Source: Amyelois transitella
Taxonomy: Eukaryota > Arthropoda > Insecta > Lepidoptera > Pyralidae
Reading direction: 5' to 3'
Length of the DNA: 64,000 nucleotides
Assembly (NCBI RefSeq): GCF_032362555.1
Contig: NC_083531.1
Span: forward strand, 1,612,001 to 1,676,000
The notes under the pieces are model-generated. The model searched no databases. It saw only the letters and a program-made list of their open reading frames with translations, and was not told where the DNA came from. Position numbers and translations under genes: made by a program. Positions 34,101 through 43,100 of this stretch are shown in pieces (the stretch's first letter is position 1; each line of letters starts with the position of its first letter).

Positions 34101-37100
34101 ATTGGGTAAGTCAGATTTTTAAACGAACTTCTGATCTCCGCAACCTAACCCGTATTGAATCATAATTCTTCATTCCCTGGTTTTGATTTAAAAAAAATAA
34201 CATTTTATTTTATACAAACCTTGTGAACATTTCCTAATATCATTGACTAAATCTTCAAAACGTTTCCCTTGCAGCCTTTCAATCGGTTTATTCACAGCGC
34301 CATCTATGCTACACATTTTGAACTCCTCCTCGTTCCGCACGTCTACCAATAGATGGCGTTGTTCTGAATTAGAATTTAATTTTTCGGCCAGTTGTATCGG
34401 CGATATACGGCAATGTGATGGTAAAATGTTTAGTTCTAAATCCTGTAAAAAGAAAAAGTTTTTTTTTATCCTGTCAGCCAGTATGGATATGTTTGCTTCG
34501 TCTCAAAATGGCGTTTGGCACTTTTGGTCCACTCGCTTACTCATGGATTGCGTAAAAGGCGATTAAGGGAATAGGAGCACATTTATTCAGTACAAACATT
34601 TGGACAATCAAGAAAAAGGCTTTTCCTCTTTTAGGCGATGTACTAGCAACCTGTCACTATTTGAATCTCAATTCCATCATCAAGCTAAGACTTTTGGCTA
34701 TCCCTTAAGAGACAGACTTGATTATATGTAAGTATTAATACACTCAAAATCATTATTCGATTTGATACAATTTCGAACAGATATAGAATAGACCTAGGCT
34801 AGGTACATAGTTTTCTTTTATTCCTAGTTATTTTTAAAGCTTTATTCAAAGCTTATCTCTCCAATGGCTCTGTCCACTCAGCACAAGAAAAAAATGACAG
34901 AAAATAGCTTTTATCTTGTCCCAAATAATATTATAAATGCGAAGGTAAGTAAGTATTATTTGTTTGGTGTCGCTTCACGCATTATTTACCGAAACAATTC
35001 TGACATTTTGCGTATATATAATTAGGAGTCTGATGAAGGAAATTATTTTTAACACGGCAAAACCATGGAGAGATTTAAGTGATCTATATTTGTAAATTGA
35101 CGTACGATGAAAATGCTGCAGTGTAGTTTGTTCCACCGCTTGTTCTACACATGCGCTTTGGAAGCTATAATTAGATTTAAGTGATGTGACGTCAATAAGT
35201 GATACCTTGTATCCAATTTGGAAAATATATCTATTCTATTCTATTCTATCTTTAGTGCCCGTGGAATTTGCGCAAAACCTGTATTCTTTGTTAAGGTGGC
35301 GCTACATTCGCGGGCGAAGCTACGGGTAAAATAAAGTTAATAATAAATAAAACACAGTGAGTTGTTAAAAATTATTTTAATACAAATTTGCATAAGGTAC
35401 AACGTTTCCGACATATTGAAATATTTTCATATTTATTTACTACTGGCAACATATTCAGTCAGAAAAAAATTACAATCGGTTTTTTTTATAATAATAAATT
35501 TACACACATTTTTTTCCTATAATTTTTAACATTTTGGTAGTTTTTATTATAGGCAACCTATGCAGTTGGATCCAACGACTACCATGGATTTTGACAATAG
35601 TACCATGAGTTCAAATCCTGTTCTTTTTCTACTATTTTCTAATTTTACTAGAATATGTTTTTGATAATTACCACACTACAAACGGATATAAGGCTACCAT
35701 CGATTTTGATAATTGGACTGCGCTTTAAATCCAGATTTTATTTCTACTATTTCAAATATTTAGTAGTTATATGTAACTGACAATGACCACACTAGGTACA
35801 GCCTGATAAAAAGGCTACCATCGATTTTGATAATAATACTGCGCGTTCAAATCCTGTTCTTTTTCTACATTTTGGTAGTTATTTATCACTGGCAACACAT
35901 TATGCTGAGCTACCAAATCGCACACGTCCGTATCATTTTTGGGCTTAAAAATTCTTATATTTTTCATAGCGACTACTTTGGAAAACGTTTTGCGCGACGC
36001 GGGACTCATATTTTTCGCTTTCATATCTTTTATATATTTATTATACAACTGATATTGATTTTTTATATAATCTATATCTATATACTCTACGGTAACGCCT
36101 GATGTCAAACAATACTGACATTTCGGCTGTGTCTTTGGTAAATTGTCTATGTACGAATCTACGTTTAACGATTTAATTGGTTTTTTAGTCATTTTTGGCC
36201 TTTCTTCTTTGACTAACCAGCACCTAACCATAGCTTCTTTAATACCTAGAGTATTCAAGAACATAGTACGACAAACCGCTAATCTTTGGTCCTTATTATG
36301 TAGGTGATAAAGTTTAGAATCGCCCTTCCTAGATTTATCACCTTTATGTTTCAACCTACGTCTTTTCGGAGGCACCGAATCAACTAGAGATCTCACAAAA
36401 TTCTTTTTGCCTTTCCAGTCTAGATTATTCCAGAAGTAACTGAATATCTGCTGTCTCTTTTCCTCCGAGAACTCCGAGCAGTATCGCGCCGTCCCTTTCG
36501 CGCAAAACTCCGATGTACAGGCTGGTCCTATTTTCCGTTCCGATTTCGGGACATCCTGTATCCATCTCTTTCCCTCGTGTGCGTTCGTAACGCGGAAACC
36601 GTAGTAACTCTGACCGGTCATTCGCTTCTCCTTCTCTTGTCTTCTCTTCTCAGATTTGGCGCGTAACTCTTGCTTTTTCTAAAAAACAAAAAAGAAAACT
36701 AAATTCAATATTTTTTACAATAGAATACAGTTTAGCATATACATAATATATATCAAAACCGCGAATGTAACAATAATATATATTGTGACAAAGAATACAC
36801 TTATAAACACTCAACCGATTTTGATGAAATATAGAAATTGGACATAAATACAAGTGAGTATTTACCACGGGAATAATGACGCAGTCACGAGGCGAAATTT
36901 TATTCTTAGTTAAGTTTTAATTGTAATATTTGAAAAGTACAATACTTTGCGCAATCAGGGCTTTTTTAAGTTTCCAATAATTTATATTAAGTTTCCAATT
37001 AATGTATTGAAGTCATTTAAATAATTTAAAGATACAAAGAATTTTGTACAATCAAAAACTGAAACTTACCTTATGTGACATTCGCAGTTTTGAAATAAAG

Positions 37101-40100
37101 CACACTCACACAGTCACACAAAACAAAAAAAAACTTTTAATCAATAAATAAAATATATATTTGGTGAACTATATACATCTACAAGGTGAGGCAACATGTA
37201 CTTGACACTTCCGTTTCCTGTTCTGCGCTCACTAGGATCACGGAAAAAAAATTTAAAAAGTGCCATAGAATGTCGTAAAAATGAGTAAGGGATAAAAATT
37301 TAATTGTATGTATGTGTGCATGAATGTTTGTATAATCAAGTCCAATGAGTTGTAACAGTAATTTATAATTCATTAAAAAAAGAGGGAACATATAATGACT
37401 TTCTCCTTAGCCGGAGCTTTACAGAATAACTCATTCTAACTAAAGCCCGCCCGCGACTTCATCCGCGTGGAATCCCACAAGAAATCCGGGATAAAAAGTA
37501 GCCTATGTGTTATTCTGGGTTTACAGCTACCTGCATACCAAATTTCATCGCAATCGGTTTAGCTGTATTTGCTTAAAGGAGTATCAAACATAATATACCA
37601 ACTTTCGCACTTATTTACTTATTCCCGGCAAAGTTGTTTTGCATTTTGTGGGTATGAAAAATAGATGTTAGCCGATTCTCAGACCTACTCAATATGCTCA
37701 CAAAATTTCATTAGAAACGGTCAAGCTGTTTCGGAGGAGTACGGGAACATTGTGACACGAGAATTTTATATATAAGATTAGGATGACTTGTGTGAGAGAT
37801 GATTGGATCAGTTAAGACTTAACGTACTTATTTGACAAAACATATCTTTAAATTAATCCAATTAATTTTAATTTATATAAAGCGTAATAAACATGCGGGG
37901 ATCGTGGCAAAAAGAAAGATGTAGTCTCTGCCTACCCGTCCTCGAAATACTAATGATATCTCCCTTATTATTTATTCGGTGTCCAGTTTTAGCCTCCTCC
38001 ATTTTTGGGAGCCCGGGGTTCAGTAAAAGAGACATATTCATGTATGCTTACTTGAGTTGGGATCTATTTCTATAAGAAGGAGAGGTGCCGGGAACCACAC
38101 GGTTCTCGGCTCAAATACAAAAAAAAAGGACCACTCCATCCATTTCGCATAGATGTCGTAAAAGGCGATTAAGGGATAGACTTATAAACTAAGGATTCAT
38201 CTTATAGGCGCTGGGGCTAGCAACCTGACACTATTTGAATCTCAATTCTATCATTAAGCCAAACAGCCGAACGCGGCATATCAGTCTTTCAACACTGCCG
38301 GCTCTGTCTAGCCCGCAAGGGATATAGACGTGACTATATGAATTAATGAATGAATAGAGAAAAAATGCCGTGTGGGTCTCGTACATGTAAAGCAAGCTTC
38401 CACGCTGGTATTCTCACTGTGATTGGCTGATGGTGTATGACGTCATTTATGTGGCCAGTTAACATTGAAAACTGAACAATGACAAGGTTAGGTAAGGTAG
38501 GAGTAGGTTCGAAACGAAAGGAAGATAGGAGAATATAGAATGCCGTCTGGTTCCCGGCACCAATACAAAAAAGAATAGGACCACTCCATCTCTTTCCCAT
38601 GGATGTCGTAAAAGGCGACTAAGGGATAGGCTTTCACAAACTTGAGATTCATTTTTTAGGCGATGGGCTAGCAACCACCTGTCACTATTTAGTTCTCAAT
38701 TCTATCATTAAGCCAAATAGCTGAACGTGGCCTTTCCAGTCTTTTCAAGACTGTTGGCTCTGTCTACCCCACAAGGGATATAGACGTGACCATATGTATG
38801 TATGTAGAATATAGAATTAGTCAACAAACCTTCTCCTTGGCCTGCGCTTTGCAGAACACCTCGTAATCTACCAATTGAGTGACAGTTGGCTGGTCGGAAC
38901 AAACTGCACATTGCTCACAGCGCGGTCTCAATCTGACTGTGGATGCAAAAAAAAAAAATCTACATTCAAGTTCTTAAACAATTTGTGTGTTTGTTTCGGT
39001 GTTGTGCCGTGTGGTTACCGACGTGATTTAATCAAGTGATTTGTTTCTTTTATTATATACTTTAGCTTCTTTTACTATATTTAAAATTTCTATGCAATAA
39101 AGATATTACAAACAAACAAACAAACGCTTTAATAGAATAGGACCAATCCATCTCTTACTGGTGGTTGTCGTAAATGGCGACCAAGGGATAGGCTAATAAA
39201 CTTGGGATTCTTCTTATAGGCGATAGGGCTAGCAACCTGTCGCTAGTTGAATCTCAATTCTATCATTAAGCCAAGCAGCTGGGCGTGGTTTTTCCAGTCT
39301 TTTGACGACTGGTGGCTCTGTCCACCCCGCAGGGGATATAGACGTGATTATATGTATATTTAAATGTTGTTGGCTCTGTCCACCCCGCAGAGCATATAGA
39401 CGTGATTATATGTATATACATATAAATGTTGTCAGCACTGTTGACCTCGCAGGGGATATAGACGCAACATACATATACATATATGTATGTATGTATTGTA
39501 TTTATACATACATACATACATAAAATCACGCCTCTTTCTCGGAGCGGTAGGAAGAGACTTCCTCTTTCCACTTGCCACGATCTCTGCATACTTCCTTCGC
39601 TTGTATTATTTTTTTTATTGTATATATATATGTATATATCTCACCTGTACCAAAACTGGTGTCTTCGCCGTCGAATAACAACATTCTCTCCACCAACAAC
39701 TGTTTGTGCGTGTGTCCTGCTATGCATTTAATGGCTTCGAGGGCTTGGAGGGAGCCTGTGAAAAAAATATATCAATTTCATACAACACCCTATGTGTGGA
39801 AAAAAAAAAACTTTACATTTTCCTGCCGCGGGAGTGCTCGAAAAAATTTCTTTAGCAATAAGTAGTGCCCTTATACTGAATTTTTCTATACTTTGAGTTC
39901 TTTTCTTATTTTTTCCTTGATCCTACATAAATATATAAAAAGAAATACTTTGACATCAGGAAACTGATTCAAGGTTCTTTGGTCTGAATTTTCAGCCTGG
40001 GTTGTGAATGTTAAACTATTTAAATATTAATCATAATGTATATGCCGTGTGGTTCCCGGCACCAATACAAAAAAAAGAATAGGACCACTCCATCTCTTTT

Positions 40101-43100
40101 CCATGGATGTCGTAAAAGGCGACTAAGGGATGGGCTTATAAAATTGCGATCCTTTTTTTGGGGGTTGCTAGCCCAGCAACCTGTCACAATTTGAATCTCA
40201 ATACTATCGTTGAGCCAAACAGCTGAACGTGGCCTATCAGTCTTTTCAAGACTGTTAGCTCTGTTTCTAATATAGACGTGATTGTATATACATATGTATG
40301 TATCCTGTCTTCTCTGGATGTCGTAAAAAGCGACTAAGGGATGGGCTTGTAGGCTTGGGTTTCTTCTTTTGGGCGATGTGGTGGCGACCTGTCACTATTC
40401 GAATCTCAATTCTATCATCAGACCGGAAAATTGAACGTGGGCCATCAGTATTTTCAAGACTATTGGCTCTGTCTACCCTGCAAGGGACATAGACGTGACC
40501 ATATGTATATATGTGACCTATAACACCGGTGACAGCGCCGCAGACCCCGGAACTGGAACAACTGGAGACGGCGTGCGCAGGCGGCGGCGCGGGGAACACG
40601 CAGCGGTAACACGGCCCGATGTATGTGTGGTCCTGTGATAAATACATACATATATACATATGCTCACGTCTATATCCCTTGCGGGGTAGACAGAGCCGAC
40701 AGTCTTGAAAAGACTGAATGTCCACACCGGAATTCCGGGGTTCGAATCCCGGTCAGGGCATGATGAAAAATTAACTTTTTCTTATTGGCCTGGGTCTTGG
40801 ATGTTTATCTATATAAATATTTATTATAAAATATAGTATCGTTGTGTTAGTATTTCGTAACACAAGTCTCGAACTTACTTCGAGGCTGACTCAATCTGTG
40901 TAATTTGTCCTGTATATATTTATTTAATTCAAACTTAAATTCATTTATTTTTATTCAGATATCATGATCCACTTTGTTAGTAATATAGAAAACATAAAGA
41001 TAGTTTTGGTAAATATGTATGTAGAAATAAAATATTAAAAGGTACGTATGTATACCTTACTTTTAAAATTTTTAAAGGTAAGTTATACATATAATCACTT
41101 CTATATCCCTTGCGGGGCAGACAGAGCAAGCAGTCTCGAAAGACTAATAGGCAATGTTCAGCTGTTAGGCTTAATAATAGAATTAACATTCAAAAAGTGA
41201 CAGGTTGCTAGACTATCGCCTAAAAGAATCCCAAGTTTATAAGCCCCTTTGTCCCTTTGTCGCCTTTTACGACATCCATGGGAAAGAGACGGAGTGATCC
41301 TATTCAAACAGCTGAACGTGGCCTATCAATATTTTCAAGACTGTCGGCTCTGTCTGCCCCGCAAGGGATACAGACGTGATTTTATGTATGTATGTATGAA
41401 TACTATTTACCTTTTCGTTAGGATTATTTTCAGCGCGGTACCCGTATATCGTGAGTTGTCCTTCCATTTTGAGAGCGCTGCCTGATATTAATGGTTTCTG
41501 AAAATAAAAAATATTATTATAATTATATTTATGCCGTGTGGTTCCCGGCACCAATAAATAAAATAGGACTACTCCATCTCTTTCCCATGGAAGTCGTAAA
41601 AGGGATAGGCTTACAAACTTGGGATTCTTTTTTTAGGCGATGGGCTAGCAACCTTTCACTATTTGAATCTCAATTCTATCATTAAGCCGAATAGCTGAAC
41701 GTGGCCATTCATTCTTTTCAAGACTGTTGGCTCTGTCTACCCCGCAAGGGATATAGACGTGACCATATGTATGTATGTATACATATTTATACAAAATGGC
41801 TTGTGGTTCCCGGCACAAATGTGAAAAAAAGAATAGGAACAACTCTTTCCCATGGATGTCGTAAAAGGCGACTATGTGATAGGCTTTTAAACTTGGGATC
41901 CTTTTTTTAGGTGAAGGGCTAGCAACCTGTCACTAACTGTGCCGGGAACCACAAGGCATTCTATCATTAAGCCAAATAGCTCAATGTGGCCTATCAGTCT
42001 TTTCAAGACTGTTGGCTCTGCCTTCGCCGCAAAGGATATAGACGTGACCATATGTATGTATGTATGTATGTAAACTCACCTTAGCCGTAACACACGCGTC
42101 GTTCAACAGATATCTCGTAGGCACATTGTCAGTGCAATCCAAAACAATGTCATATTTGTTTATAATTTCCAAAGCGTTCGCTGAATTCAGTTGGACGTTA
42201 TAAGCAGTAACATTGATTCGGGAGTTTATGCTGAAAGAAAATTAGTTTTATTTCAATTACATATTTATACTTTGTGAATTTTTCTTCTTTGGTGAAATAC
42301 ATACCTACATTCAGGTACATTCAGACTGTTGGCTCTGTCTACCCCGCAAGGGTTATAGACGTGACCATATTTATGCAAGATAGAATTGAGACTCAAATAG
42401 TGCTAGTAATAGGTTGCTAGCCCATCGCCTAAAAGAAGAATCCTAAGTTTATAAGCCTATCCCTTAGTCGCCTTTTACGACATTCATGGGAAAGAGATGG
42501 AGTGGTCCTATTCTTTTTTCTATTAGTGCCGGGAACCACACGGCACGGCACTTGTTAGATGTCGTTAAATATAAATTCGTCGTTTTTCGTAGATGGCGCT
42601 AAATTCACGCCGACGAAGAAAAGCAAGTAATTAAATCAAGATAATTCCTCTACTCATTCAAAGCTTTACCTTCTAAGACTCTGTGCGGCCGATTCAGCCT
42701 TGCTCACATTCTGATCACATTCCGCATGCAAAATTTGCCGATGTATGTTTGTCAGTTCCACCGTATCGTAATCCACTATGCCGATTTCACCTGCAAATAA
42801 TTTAATTACAATATAACATTTTGTGAAAGGGAAATTTCACATTTTCAATTCGACATACATACATAAAATCACGTCTATATCCCTTGCGGGTTAGACAGAG
42901 TCAACAGTCTTGAAAAGACTGATGATAGGCCACATTCAGCTGTTTGGCTTAACGATAGAATTGAGATCCAACTAGTGACAGGTTGCTAGCCCATCGCCTA
43001 AAAGAAGAATCCCAAGTTTGTAAGCCTATCCCTTAGTCGCCTTTTACGACATCCATGGGAACGAGATGAAGTGGTCCTATTCTTTTTTTTTTTTTTTCAT

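Noticed and set aside
38380-38470. A further solo LTR of family 1
   Set aside because: Only GTGATTGGCTGATGG and a TGACGTCA are shared; neither end nor a target duplication could be found.
40267-40725. 152-codon minus-strand frame
   Set aside because: Its centre is the real MOCS3 exon 7; the rest is translated repeat A, so it is not a separate gene.
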